Source of the DNA: Anthonomus grandis grandis
Taxonomy: Eukaryota; Arthropoda; Insecta; Coleoptera; Curculionidae
DNA: 64,000 nucleotides
Assembly (NCBI RefSeq): GCF_022605725.1
Contig: NC_065553.1
Span: forward strand, 1,054,001 to 1,118,000
Reading direction: 5' to 3'
The position numbers and the translations under genes are program-made. Below the pieces are notes generated by a model. It had not been told where the DNA came from. It was given only the letters and a program-made list of their open reading frames with translations, and ran no database searches. This document shows positions 1-11,479 of this stretch, one piece after another. Every line of letters starts with the position of its first letter. Within the stretch, counting starts at the first letter, position 1.

Positions 1-130
1 AGACGACGAGTTTCCAGATAAATGGATAAGGCGAAGGGGGCCTATAAAATGGCCTGCTAGATCTCCTGATATAACGCCGTTAGACTTTTTTCTACAAACA
101 GTGGTTTTCGATAAATCCATGGTGGGAAGT
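1..130 (+). pseudogene. Mariner/Tc1-type transposase fragment, C-terminal catalytic part
   Basis: Reading from base 2 there is one open stretch of about 37 codons containing KWPARSPDITPLDFFL. The block (R)SPD-x-x-PLDFFL is the last catalytic motif of a group of insect mariner-like DDE/D transposases often found as genomic remnants. The preceding FPDKWIRRRGPIKW matches the same family as the copies at 3.7-4.4 kb, 14.3-15.2 kb and 52.5-52.9 kb. The fragment is cut by the window edge on the left, and the frame is lost soon after the motif. It is a decayed transposon end, not a host gene. Confidence 0.75.
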
Positions 131-149
131 TTTCAAATGAACACTCTGT

Positions 150-950
150 ATATGTTTTATCTAGGTACATATCCATTTTTGTCTAATATATGTATTTCGA
201 CATAAGTCTGTTACTGTCAAACTTATTGTGCTAAAATTATATGAACTAAAATGGAATTTTAATTCGAAGTTTATTTTGAATTAAAACCCCAAAGTAAGAC
301 TTTAATTTTGGCAAGCAAAGATAAACTTATGGCAGTCGTTTCTGTATTTAAAATATAATTGTGTATCCATCTCTGGCTGGCACGAGATTATTGCCATAAG
401 TTTATTTCTGTCAAACTTATTCTCCTGAAAAAATTAGGTAAAATACAATTTTATTTAATTTGACGTTCATTTTAAATTAAAAAAAAACTAGTGCTAAATA
501 CTAGTCTATTAATCATGTAATTTTTTGTTAACATTTTTAATACATAATCAACAGACAAAGGCAAACTTATGGGAAAAGTGATATGTAAGACAGAGATTGT
601 TAAATCTTATTTAAAACATAATCATCTACCCATCTCTGTCACGCTCATTGTGCTTAAAAAAATGGGGTAAAATTAAGTTTCAATTAGAAACTCATAACGA
701 ATTAACAAACATTAATTTTGTGCCTTTAGTTCTGTTACTTTTTCTTATGGCTAAAGTGATATGTAAGACAGATATAGTTAAATCTTTATTTAAAATATAA
801 TCATCTACCCATCTCTGTTACGCTCATTGTGCTTAAAAAAAACGGGTAAAATTAAATTTCAATTCGAAACTCCTAATCAATTAATATTTTCTTTAATTCT
901 GTGACTTTTTTTTATATTTTTTTGAATACATAATCAATGAATAACAATCA
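150..950. repeat. Degenerate tandem repeat, unit about 180-190 bp, about four copies
   Basis: A block built around TCTGT(C/T)A(C/A)(G/A)CT(C/T)ATT(G/C)T(G/C)CT recurs near 211, 405, 630 and 810. It is followed each time by an A-run, GGTAAAAT(T/A) and then TTCAATT(A/C)GAA-like text. The last two copies are the closest (180 bp apart, with long identical stretches such as AAAGTGATATGTAAGACAGA) and the first two are more diverged. There is no ORF. It looks like a short satellite or the internal repeats of an unclassified transposon. Confidence 0.65.
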
Positions 951-1959
951 TTATAATGAGTTAGACAAAGATACATTAACGCTGAAAATAATATTCAAGG
1001 CAGAGAAAGGTATACTTTTAATTTAAAACGTGTTATTTTTCATAGACAAACTAATATTTTGTTCTTTATGATTGATATATTATAAATAGTTGGAGGAAAA
1101 TCACAGGACTGTACTGAAACGTTGATAATGACTTCCGGGAGACGAAACGTCGGATTTTGAAAATGTCATCCTAAAGAGAACGGCAGTGGCTTATATGGAA
1201 AGTCATTTAATTGGATATAAATGTATTCAAATAAACATACAAAAATTATTTAGAGTACATAGTTGAGTTCCTAAAAGCCTCAAATTAAAAAAAACCTGTA
1301 TTAAATAAAGCTACAACTGACTTTTATTTATCATCCGGGTAAAAATTCGTCATTTTCGCCCATATGACTAAAAACGTTCAATGGGCGTGCTATGAAAAAA
1401 AATTATACACGCTTGATATACCAAGATGATGCTACACCGTTGTAAACGTAATTTGCCCATTTATATTTATGTTGTTTACTTTGGTATACATCCTTGATGA
1501 TATCATCGCATGATGCTCGAACAACCTTATACCTCAAGGCAATTAAATGTATTTTTTTTTATTTCGGATTAAAGAAGATTTGGGAGTTCTTAAACAAGGA
1601 AACGATCATTGTATTTTAATACGTTTAACCTTAAATATGACCTCGAGAAACATATCGTTGGAAAGTTCGCTCGGTTGATTCATAATGTTAAAAAGCCATA
1701 GCCCACGTTAGATGGTTTTTTTCGCATGTTGAGTTTTTACATAATTAAAATCAAGTTTCCTTTTTTAATGGAAGTGTGTGATTTTTTTTAATAGAATCGA
1801 CCCACACCACATTCAGATATTAGTATTAACACAGGGAGATGAAATAGTGAAGCAAGAATTTCCCGTCACAAGGCAATGAGAAGATTGATCCGATGATCAC
1901 ATATTAAAAAAAAAAGTGAAATCAAATGTGGATTTTATTTGGGAAGAACTGCTGTGAAG

Positions 1960-2300
1960 AAATCGCTCTTATCTCAATCGTTATGTTTGGAGACCAAAAA
2001 AATCAGATACCCACGTAAAACGTGTTGGTTGGAATGTGATGGTGATGCAAGGTCGTTTCTCCCTTTAAAAATTAATTAATAATGGATGGTTTCCTATAGA
2101 AGGAATTGATGCCATGTTGCCTGATTTTGAAGAGAAATTGATGTTGAGGTGTTATTGTTTGAACAAGACAAACAACCTTAAATGGCCTTACAGTTACCGA
2201 ATCTTAATCCCATAGAAAATTTATGAGATCATTGGTAGTCAATCAAGGCTCAAACGCCGATAACCTAAAACGCCCTATGTAATATACAGGGTGTTTTCAA
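1960..2300 (+). pseudogene. Tc1-like transposase remnant
   Basis: Near 1978 the frame reads RYVWRPKKSDTHVKRVGWNV, which resembles the YVWR...(hydrophobic) segment of Tc1-like transposases. Near 2190 another frame reads LPNLNPIENL, the conserved C-terminal motif whose E is the third catalytic residue of the DD34E group. Frame changes and stops separate the blocks, so this is a decayed copy. It ends near a solo ATATACAGGGTGT motif at 2283, which belongs to a different inverted-end family. Confidence 0.65.
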
Positions 2301-3640
2301 AATTCAGAGTCATTTGTAGGACTCTTCAGAAGGAGTTGCACAATAAAGGAGATAGTGATCAATCAAGTGTCAATAAAATTATAGTATGTTCGGCTTTTTT
2401 GTAGTAGAATCTGATTTGGATGTGAATAAAATACAGCATTCACTGCAATTTTTAAGTAATAACTTTAAATTTTTTATGCCAGCTAATGTGCACTTGTGCA
2501 GCTTAAAAAATAGTCTTATCACCAATCGAACACTTTCGAAAATGGTTCAATTTATGAACATCAAACGTCGAAAATATTATTTTCAACGAACTGAGTGTCG
2601 GGATGAGGACTATCATAATTTAAATCCATTTTCTAGAATTAATGTGTAGTGGCAGAAAATTTCCTTGAAGGCATTGGAGAAACAAGGGTAGAAGCATTCA
2701 AATCCAGATAAAAAATGCAGATATATCTTTAATTTTTAAGTGATTTTGGATTTGAACGTATTTCGAACAGTGAGTAAAACTGTGAAATTTGTTTTGACTA
2801 AAATAATTAAAAAATCACCTATTTGGCTACATTTTCCTTTAAACAACAGTGCTCGTATCAGGTAGTAAGTATCAGTTTCCTTGTCCATTTGGTGCTATTA
2901 ATTGTACACATAAAAATTCCAAAGCCATCTGAGTATGAAGACGATTACTATAATAGAAAAGGTTACTTTAGCGTAAATGTATAGGTAGCATGTAATGCAA
3001 AAGAAGAATTCACTTCCATAGGCGCTCACTAGCCTGGGTCAGTACACGACAGTCGCATACAAAAGAATTCTGCAATTTATATCCAAACGAATAATGTGTG
3101 GCATAATAATATGGTGTTATTAGGTCATTCTGGTTATAGAATAAGACGTTGGCTAATAACTCCTACAGAAATCCCAAAACTCGTGGAGCAACTGCGTTTA
3201 ACACACTCTTTACGAAAGAACTCTAAAGGGAAGGTTTCCAATTTTGCAATATATGGTTAGGGTAAAATTAGACAGAGTTGCATCTATATTTTATTAGTTG
3301 TGCTGTCCTTCATAATATACAGGGAATCAATTTGAAAACTTCCCATCCCTATTATCTAGAAACGGGTTGGGTTTTTATAAAATCACTAGGACTCGTCAAT
3401 TTTATTATTATTGGCTCTTTTATTCCCCTAACCTCCAGAATCTCCCTCTCGTTTATCTTAAATAGCAATAGGGCTTGAGTGATTTAAATGAACTTTTTAT
3501 TCTCTACATTTTGGCATCTTATTTTTGTATTGCCAGGTTAGGGTTATTTAAACATTGTAAATTACTTATTATAAGACTTTATTTCTGTATGTGTTTTAAT
3601 TAGGTTAAAGGTAAAACTATTTACCCAAACATGTCTTTTT
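2300..3640. other. Non-coding AT-rich stretch, no recognisable gene
   Basis: Only short ORFs without recognisable domains occur here. A solo TACAGGGTGTTTTC end motif lies at 2286. An 87-codon ORF at 2386-2649 resembles nothing I know and has ordinary AT-driven composition. I see no splice-consistent exon and no clear repeat ends. Confidence 0.5.
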
Positions 3641-3689
3641 ATTATTTATTACTACTTACTATATTATTAATATTATTTTTATTAAACTT

Positions 3690-4440
3690 TTGCATAGTCG
3701 TTATAATTATGGCTGAATAAAATGTTTTATTAATGGTCTTTACGAAAGCACGCTTAAAATTTATTTTATTAACACGTGTAGTTGATGAGGTGTTCAAAGT
3801 GTTCTCAAATTCTTCCCAAACATTTTGAAATACCACTTCTGAAAGAGCCCTACATGCCCCTATATTTCTTCTGTTTAAATCGTCGATATTATCAGGCTGA
3901 GTTTTGTAAACAACCGTTTTTATATACCCCCATAAAAAAAATTAATGGCATTAAGTCTGGTGACCTAGCAGGCCATTCTATCGGTTCCCTTTTACCAATC
4001 CATTAATTAGGGAATCTGTTATTCAACCACTCTTGCACTGGCCAAAAATGCGGCGGAGCTCCATCTTGCTGAAAGTGTGGTTAGTTTTCTTGCAAAATGT
4101 TACCACCAACTCGATTTTCTACTTCAGTTATTATTAAAGGATTCATTACATCTTCAAGTAGGTGTAAGTAGAGTTCTCCAAATACGTTTTCTTTAATAAA
4201 CAACGGTCCTATAACAGTATTTCCGAGAATACCGGTAGAAACATTCATTTTTTGTAGCCATTGTCGTCACTCCAGTATTGGCAATTCTGTTTATTGACAT
4301 GGCCATTTAGGAAAAAGGTACATTCATCACTGAACCAAATGTTGGTTACCAACATTTCACGAGGGTTAATAAGTTGGACATGCGTACACTGAAAACAAGC
4401 CAACTCTATATCATGTTGTTAATGGGCAATTTATTATTAT
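3690..4440 (-). pseudogene. Mariner/Tc1-type transposase remnant
   Basis: On the minus strand the translation gives, in order, IWFSDECTFFLNGHVNKQNC (first catalytic Asp, near 4330), FQQDGAPPHFWPVQEWLN (second Asp, near 4055) and WIGKREPIEWPARSPD (third motif, near 3970). These are in order and at normal spacing for the mariner-like group also seen at 1-130, 14.3-15.2 kb and 52.5-52.9 kb. A stop lies between NRFPN and WIGK, and the stretch between the first two motifs needs frame changes, so the copy is dead. The terminal repeats were not identified. Confidence 0.8.
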
Positions 4441-4756
4441 ATTAGTACTATATTACTCATATAATATTGTTGTATAACAACTAGTTGAACATTATACATA
4501 TATAGTGTCTTTTACTGTTCTGTCTTTTATTGTTTCATGTACACAACTTGCTAGCTTTTACATCTTCAATTTTTTGATCCGAACCAATGCAGACTATACC
4601 AGCAATTTATTAATTGGTGACACTCAATTAAGAAAGAATTTAAATTCCAAAACAAAAAATATTTAAAATTCCAGAACACCCAGTATTTTTCCAACAAACT
4701 GATTTTATCAAAATAATAGTACCTACATACTTGCTATTAAATAATGGACTTACATA

Positions 4757-5330
4757 CAGGGTGTCCCGAAATTATATCGCAATATTTTACTAGCTGCATC
4801 TTTGCCTAAAAATAAGACAACAACTTTATATACAGGAATATTGAAAAGTGAATTGTTTTCATGTTACAGGGTGTTTTATATTTCCTATTGAAGATGGTTT
4901 TTTATTAATATTTTCGAAACGCCTGGTCGTTACTTTTCCTATCGAAATAGGACAAGAGCACCTTTTTTATGTAAAAATGTCGGTTCTTTTTAATTTTACT
5001 ATCCAATTAATTACAAAGTAACTAGAAAAAAAGTTATGACATTTTTATCTTTGGTGACCATCAATTTTAATCGACCCTGTATACATTTTAGCATAAAATG
5101 GTATAAAATCAGTTAGTAACAGTAACAGTAGTATACGATAAAAATTTAGAAAAATAACGACCAGGCGTTTCGAAAATATTAACAAAAAACCATCTTCAAT
5201 AGGAAGTATAAAACACCCTGTACTATGAAAACGATTCACTTTTCAAGCTTCCTGTATATAAAGTTTTTGTCTTATTTTTAGGCAAAGATGCGGCTGGTAA
5301 AATATTGCCATGTAATTTCGGGACACCCTG
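4757..5330. mobile_element. 574-bp fold-back MITE with long inverted repeats, TA target site
   Basis: The left end CAGGGTGTCCCGAAATTAT and the right end ATGTAATTTCGGGACACCCTG are inverted copies, each flanked by TA (4755-4756 and 5331-5332). The symmetry continues inward for roughly 180 bp per arm. It includes CTTTGCCTAAAAATAAGAC against GTCTTATTTTTAGGCAAAG and CGAAACGCCTGGTCGTTA against TAACGACCAGGCGTTTCG. A second inner ACAGGGTGTTTTATA motif (near 4867) also has its mirror (near 5210). No transposase is encoded. TA flanks and CAGGG-type ends point to mobilisation by a Tc1/mariner-superfamily enzyme. Confidence 0.9.
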
Positions 5331-5339
5331 TATATAAAA

Positions 5340-7084
5340 CACAATTAAAATATCCTCCATTTTAATTGATAGCAATCGCAGCCATGCAACGTGTACCCGA
5401 CACCGATGTATGGATCACTAAGCACTTTGAACAGAGAACCAGAATAATGTAAACGGAGAAATTGCATTGATGGGATCAAAATAATAACACTCGTGGAAAT
5501 CACAAACTACGTTTAAGGCATATCATTAAAAAAAAACAATTTGAAGAAAAAAATGAGAAGCTATCGAATCGAGCCTAAATGAAATTTACTCGCTTCTGCC
5601 TTTGGTCGAAGTTCGAAGCAAGTGCTACCACGTGATGTTTCTAATAATCCTTTAACTGGATCCAAGTATAGCAAATATCGGGTGAAATAATTTGGCATCT
5701 TGCAGATAATGAAGATATAATTTAATTAATCTGTTGTGCATTTCAAGAAAGGTAAATTATTCCCGCTTGAAAAAATTTAATTCTTGATTTAAGAAAAATA
5801 AATATTTGTGTGAAGGCACTGAAAATACATTTGTGAGAACAATATATGTAATTATAATAACAGGAACTTACAGTTGATTTAACTGCAATATTTTCCCTAA
5901 TGTTAAATATAGCTTGTTCTTGAACCATTACAAATTTATTTTGATTTAAAATAAGATTTACTTTAAATTTTAAGACAAGCATACATTTGAAAATAAGATT
6001 AAGGTGTTCATATCTCAATGTTGTTACATTAGATTTAAATAAAAATAATTACAGTTATTTCAAGATAATTTTTTCAAGAGTGACTTTAGTTTTAAATATA
6101 GAATAGGATTTTTTCAAATTAATTTCCAGCTTTTTTTTTGGGCCAGTTTTTTTTTCAATGCGTTCCGATTATTAGGGCCTGAGATATCGTCGACGTCCAT
6201 TCTTAGTTGGCCACCCGGTACAAATCAAACTATTCTGCAAATATCAGTCACAGAACTTCTGTGCCCTAAGTGCGGTTTGCTTCACGTTTCCATTCGTTCG
6301 TTTCAAAACCTCTTATTGTTTAAAAGAAAAAAACAAATTGAATAGGGCAGAACCACAACGCCACGTCGAGAATTGTTTCCACGCACGGATACCTTAAAAG
6401 TTAAACTAAAAAAAAACAAACTAAAAAGAAAACACTGAAAAGCTCTTGTGCTATGCGCTTCGGTGCATTCGAAGCACAATGCACTGAACTTCGGACCGGT
6501 TTCAGGCAGACGAGTTTTAACATTTTTTGAAATTCCTCTCCCGTTTAACAACGCCGCGCCGAGGCCGCAATCACCACGCTCGAATTGTCCCATGAACCAC
6601 CATCGGTGGGCCGGGAGGTTCACTCTTTAGGTTTAAAGTTTACTTAGGATCGGTACAAATTTGTTTGTACACTTAATAACTCTCTTAAGAATATGTCGCA
6701 AGACCTACCTTTTAATTTTTTCTTTTTTTTTTAAATAGCGTCCATACTGCAGTAAACAACTGTTTTTTTATTGATATATGACTTCTGTTATCAAAGAACG
6801 ATCACAAACAGATATAGCATAAACTCGGAAGCCTCAGAATCTAGATCTCGTTGGTCGTTACCCAGACACCCCCTCATCAGTTAATTACATACTGTTACTA
6901 TGGCAATAAATTAGTATTTCCCTATAATTTACAACTAGATATCTTCATAATGACAGACTTTCTTCCTTCGATTACTCGACATAAAAAAGACGACAAATAA
7001 AACAATGAAGGGGTGTACAGCCAACACCTTTTAAAGAACAAAGGGCTTGCGCGTGACGTCATTCAATGTAGGCTGGTATTATTA
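5340..7084. other. Stretch without supported genes, with a GC-richer island at 6.3-6.65 kb
   Basis: No domain or splice-consistent exon was recognised. At 6.2-6.65 kb GC content rises (for example CCACGCACGG, GCCGCGCCGAGGCCGCAATC and ATCGGTGGGCCGGGAGGTT). Overlapping ORFs open there on both strands, which reflects composition rather than protein. A segment TTAGTTGGCCACCCGGTAC at about 6206 resembles transposon-terminal text, but no partner end was found. Confidence 0.4.
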
Positions 7085-10060
7085 AGCATTATATAATAAT
7101 AATAAACGTCTTTTATTTAACAAACAAATAGTTTACAGTTGTGATTATTATACATACATTTCTATAGAGATATAAGAGAGGCGAAGTCTAGCCATGTGGC
7201 TACTCTTACTTAACCTACCTAATCCCTTTGAAGTGAAAATAAAACAATATCATGCAACTTATTAGCGAATAGCTCTTTAAATGTACGCACATATTGTAGA
7301 AAGAAAAGAAAAGTTACTTAAAGAATTATTATACACAACGACAAACTGTGCGATACAAAAGACCGTAATATAGCTTTATCCAGTAGCAGGTAGAGATTTT
7401 CTTTAAAAAGTAGATAGTTATATTTTGAAATAATTTCAAAGCCTAGTCCAGTTCAGCATACAATGCCAATACCTGTTTATAAATTCTTCAAATATATTAT
7501 AAGGTTGGTTTATTACACAAGTCTGATACACTTTTCCTGGTTATTCTCCCATTTTTTCTAATTTACCCCTTTATTTTTTTTATTAAATATTGCCTCAACA
7601 TGCTCATTTTAGGTGTCTTTTTGTCTTTAGTAAGAAAGAAAAAAAAATCCTTTCTTATTCATGGTGAGTTTGTTGATTAAATAATAACAAACGCATTTTG
7701 TATTTAAATTTGTTAATATTAAATATTTTAAATTATCAGGTATGGAATTATATAAGGTGATTGCATTATATGAAAAGGATCTTTTATACATAGATGTTTT
7801 ATGTAACGGGATGGAGAATTTGTTTTTGTTTCTAATATTTTGTCCATGCATGCTTGTCCTTGGCAGAAATTTATTTTTAAGAGTATTCGAGGTGTTAGTG
7901 GTATTGAGAAGCTTATGCACAAAATTTGAAAGATGTAGTTTTCTACGGCTTTCCATATTTAGCCAGTTAGATTCTACAATTTTATGAGTAATATGGTCAT
8001 GCTTCCTAATTCCGTATATCAATCGACAGCATGCGTTCTGTACCCTTTGTATCTTTTGTTTATCGAGAGCAGTAAGACATGGACCGTATATAAAGTCACC
8101 ATAGTTGAAATGTGAGAGTACTAATGTGTCGCATAAACTTTTTTTCAACGAGTAGTTAAGAATGTGCCGATTATTATATAATAATTTCAGCGCACAGAAG
8201 CTTTTTCTTGTTATATTCTGAACGTGTGCACTAAATCTGAGATCTTCGTCGATAATTAAGCCAAGATTTTTTGCGCTGGATACAAATTTTAATGTAGTAT
8301 CATTTATTTTTAATTTTAAGTTATTTTTAATAGAGTTTCTTTTGATTTTGCTGCCAATACATAATAGTTTAGTTTTGTCAGAATTTAAATTTAGGTTATG
8401 TTCGGCAGATAATTCTTTAATTACCTGAAGATCAGCGTTTATTTTATCGACCATTTCTTGCGATTTGTTATAATCAAAAGAGACATAGATTTGTGTGTCA
8501 TCCGCGTATGCTTGTGTTTTACAGTATTTAGGTGCGAGAAGTATATCAATAGCGTAAATAATAAATAGAAGGGGTGATAAAATAGCTCCTTGTGGCACAC
8601 CCGACAGAATATCCAATGCATTCGACGTAATATTGTTATAGACCACCTTTTGCGACCGTTTGCTTAGAAATGAATTAATTAATTGAACAGAGTCCGCGTC
8701 GAACCCATAATATTTTAGCTTAGCTAATAGGAGACGGTGATCCAGAGTATCAAAGGTCTTGGAGAAGTCTAGAAGTACCAAAATATTTATGTAGCATTCA
8801 TCGCAGGCCCTGAATATATCATCAAGCACAGATGCTAAAGCAGATACTGTACTAAAATTCTCTCGAAATCCACATTGATTATCAGGCAGGATTTTATTAA
8901 CAGTGAAATAAGTGAATATTTGGTTATAAAGGATTCGCTCAAAAATTTTTGACAGGGTGGGAAGAATACTTATGATCCTTAACTCAGAAAAATGGGAGGG
9001 TTGACTAGTCTTTGGTAGTGGGATTCCCAGAGCAGTTTTCCAGATTGTTGGGACTTGTTTCTTCTCTATGGCCGTGTTAATAATGTGTAAAATTATATGA
9101 TCTATTAAAGGGCTACATATTTTTAGCATTTTTGCATTAATTTGATCTGTACCAACAGCGTTAGTTCGGATGTTATGTAGAGCGGAGTGTATTTCATCTA
9201 TTGTAGCTAAAGAAAATTTGAAGTTTATTTCTGGGTTGAATATATGGGTGTTATAATATAAAATTTGATTATTTGAAGGATTTGATATGGATTGCAAAAA
9301 GGATGTAAAATAACTATTAATTTCATTAGGATTTGAGAGGTTACTTGGTATAATGTGTTTTTTTTGTGAGCGAACATTTAAAGCTTGAAGAGTTTTCCAG
9401 AGTTTAGCTGTATTATTTAATTGAGAAGTATTTATAATATATCTCTTTTTTGCAGCTCTAGTGGCAGATAATGTCTGGTTACGAATATTTTTATAGAGTA
9501 AATGGTCAGCGTCCGATCTAGTCTTTCTATACTTTTGCCAACTTTTATCTCTCAATACTTTTAGGTGACGAATGTCATCATTTAACCAGGGAGCTTTTGG
9601 TTTTGTTGCTCGGACCTCTATTATGGGAGCATGTTTATCAAAAAGTTCTATAATGAAATGGTTGAAAAGTTCTAGTTTACTTTCTAAATTCTCTTCCCAT
9701 AAAATTTGATGCCACGACATATTTAAAAGATCATTTTCAAAATTTAGTTGATTAAAATTTCTAAATGATCTAAAAGAGAATATTCTAGGAGGTGCTTTTT
9801 TAATATTAAGAGACATATTAACATATACTAAATTATGGTCAGAAATTCCATTTGAAGATATCGTTCCACATTGTTTTACTATGTCAAAATTATTGATAAA
9901 TATAGGATCAATAAGAGTGCTTGAGGTCTCCGTCACTCTAGTAGGCTCATTTATAAGCTGTTGCAGACCATAAGACTCAAAAATATCCAGTATATCCCAT
10001 ATATGAGGACTATGATAATATTTATAATAAAAGAAGTTTGATATGGGATATTTAATAGGT
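7085..10060 (-). mobile_element. Non-LTR retrotransposon (LINE, CR1/Jockey-like group), 5'-truncated
   Basis: The element runs right to left. A truncated endonuclease part begins near 10.03 kb, followed by a full reverse transcriptase and about 540 bp of 3' UTR. On the minus strand it ends in a short TTATTATTATT tail near 7090. The block AGGCGAAGTCTAGCCA with CTTACTTAACCTACCTAA in the 3' UTR (about 7179) is shared with a second LINE end at about 50.8 kb, so both belong to one family. The 5' boundary is inferred from where LINE-like protein similarity starts, not from a target duplication. Confidence 0.75.
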
Positions 10061-10167
10061 ATAAAGGGTTTCTGGTATAAACAGGGCTGCCAGATATGAA
10101 CTGAACCCTTAGTCGCGCCCCGTTCAATTTTTTCCCAGGAAAACGAAATTTCAAACCAAAAAATCAA
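7627..10167 (-). CDS. LINE ORF2: partial endonuclease plus reverse transcriptase
   Basis: This is an 846-codon open frame with no stop. The first ~45 codons come from non-LINE sequence, and the frame opens at TTG, not ATG. Residues ~50-125 match the C-terminal part of an apurinic-type endonuclease, including SSNGISDHNLVYVNM with the catalytic SDH. The RT domain spans about 375-640. It has a FSELRIISILPTLSKIFERI block, a LDFSKTFDTLDH block (motif A Asp), GVPQGAILSPLLF near 523 and YADDTQIYV near 554 (catalytic Asp pair). The thumb and C-terminal region ends in NAITLYNSIPDNLK. The N-terminal half of the endonuclease and ORF1 are missing, so it is 5'-truncated and cannot move by itself. The long intact frame suggests a young insertion. 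Confidence 0.9.
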   Translation of the reverse strand: MIFWFEISFSWEKIERGATKGSVHIWQPCLYQKPFIPIKYPISNFFYYKYYHSPHIWDILDIFESYGLQQLINEPTRVTETSSTLIDPIFINNFDIVKQCGTISSNGISDHNLVYVNMSLNIKKAPPRIFSFRSFRNFNQLNFENDLLNMSWHQILWEENLESKLELFNHFIIELFDKHAPIIEVRATKPKAPWLNDDIRHLKVLRDKSWQKYRKTRSDADHLLYKNIRNQTLSATRAAKKRYIINTSQLNNTAKLWKTLQALNVRSQKKHIIPSNLSNPNEINSYFTSFLQSISNPSNNQILYYNTHIFNPEINFKFSLATIDEIHSALHNIRTNAVGTDQINAKMLKICSPLIDHIILHIINTAIEKKQVPTIWKTALGIPLPKTSQPSHFSELRIISILPTLSKIFERILYNQIFTYFTVNKILPDNQCGFRENFSTVSALASVLDDIFRACDECYINILVLLDFSKTFDTLDHRLLLAKLKYYGFDADSVQLINSFLSKRSQKVVYNNITSNALDILSGVPQGAILSPLLFIIYAIDILLAPKYCKTQAYADDTQIYVSFDYNKSQEMVDKINADLQVIKELSAEHNLNLNSDKTKLLCIGSKIKRNSIKNNLKLKINDTTLKFVSSAKNLGLIIDEDLRFSAHVQNITRKSFCALKLLYNNRHILNYSLKKSLCDTLVLSHFNYGDFIYGPCLTALDKQKIQRVQNACCRLIYGIRKHDHITHKIVESNWLNMESRRKLHLSNFVHKLLNTTNTSNTLKNKFLPRTSMHGQNIRNKNKFSIPLHKTSMYKRSFSYNAITLYNSIPDNLKYLILTNLNTKCVCYYLINKLTMNKKGFFFLSY

Positions 10168-10169
10168 CT

Positions 10170-10976
10170 TTTCTAAAGAATAATATTTTTATGTTGAAAC
10201 GATCATATTTATACAAAAATTTAGGATATATTTTTGTCAAATTAAATAGTACACCAAATTTGTCTTTTTTAAACATTTTTGAGAACTGTGACTTTATAAT
10301 TTAAAAGTTTATTTAGGATATTGTTAAAAAAATCAACTTGTTTAAAGGGTAACTAAAATAGTTTCGGTCATCCTCCACTAAATTTATTTGAAAAACCAGT
10401 TATCCTACATGTTTCGAACATATAAGATGTCCATCATCAGGGATATACAAAGAGGGTTTTCATCACAACACATAAAAAGCCACAGTGCTTCTGGCAATGT
10501 GATTTTAATGTTTGTGTAGACCCTGTTTAGTCACTTTCTCGTGCATCTTAATATGCCCTTTTTATTTATTGTTAGTAATTTTATCCTTTGACCTTGCCAG
10601 AAGCGGCGTTGCGATGTTGTTGCCTTTTTCTCTAATATCCTACGTTATCTACATTTATTTAACTTTAAATGTTGACTTCTTTATAGGGTATCTTATCATA
10701 TTTTATGAGAAAAAAATGCTTCATATTTTATTAAAGAGGAATAGTATTGTTTTGCGCCTGTCAAAATAAGTGACAAATTTTTATGATATTATAAAGTGTG
10801 TAAAAAATTAAATTAACGTGATATTTTTTTAAATTTTTGTGTTGCAAGACTCAGTGGAGGATTATGCATTATCTTTAAATGTAGTGTTTAGTGCCCTCAT
10901 GCTCTTTTTACTCATCTCTCAAAAAACTTCCTTAAGTATTAAAAGTTTGCAGTTTCCTTTTCTTAGTTTTTCTAGG
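10170..10976. other. Non-coding stretch, no gene seen
   Basis: The text is AT-rich with only short ORFs. Bases 10400-10445 (CCTACATGTTTCGAACATAT and a downstream CATCATCAGGG) look like part of a dispersed repeat end, but no inverted or direct partner was found. Confidence 0.4.
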
Positions 10977-11290
10977 TTACTTATGATTACTTTTCGAACA
11001 ATAATTGTTGAGAAAAATATAATGTTTTAAATGTGTCTGATAATTTTTAAATGAAGCTGAATATTTGTTTTTAATGAAGTATCTCAAAAACAACTCACAA
11101 AAAAACGATTTTTTATTGTATATATCCAGAAAGGTATCTTCATGTTTGTCAATAAGTTTCTTAAATGTAATGTAAGCTGTTGGAACTACATTTACTACTA
11201 TTTCATAGGGATATAAAAGAGAACCACGATTTAAGGATTCTATTAAATTATAAGTATCCTCTACAATACGAGGTTTATCCAAAGTTATTT
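10977..11290 (-). pseudogene. C-terminal fragment of a P-element/THAP9-like transposase
   Basis: The minus-strand frame contains IVEDTYNLIESLNRGSLLYP followed by YEIVVNVVPTAYITFKKLID. In insect P-like (THAP9-related) transposases the C-terminal part has a similar (L/I)NRGGLxYPS...V.......F pattern. No start or complete domain is present. The same type of protein, from its middle part, is found at 15.37-15.98 kb on the same strand, so the two may be ends of one element split by later insertions. The family assignment rests on remembered patterns only. Confidence 0.45.
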
Positions 11291-11479
11291 TTTTTTACAG
11301 GCATAATCCATTTTTTTTAAGTACATTCAATAATTGCTGAAAATACAACTAAGTAAAAAAACAAATTATTTAATGAATAAACAGTTCACAGTTTTGCGAC
11401 ATTGCTTAACTATGGAAAAGAAGACATCTACTAACACAACTAGTGCGCCAACGCGTAGCGTTTCTTCGTCCTTCGCTCT

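Noticed and set aside
3782..4006. Plus-strand 74-codon ORF
   Set aside because: It is the antisense of the mariner-type transposase motifs read on the minus strand.
6303..6630. Overlapping ORFs on both strands in a GC-rich island (106 and 60 codons)
   Set aside because: Both frames open only because GC-rich text has few stops; no domain, no splice context, and the two strands cannot both be coding.
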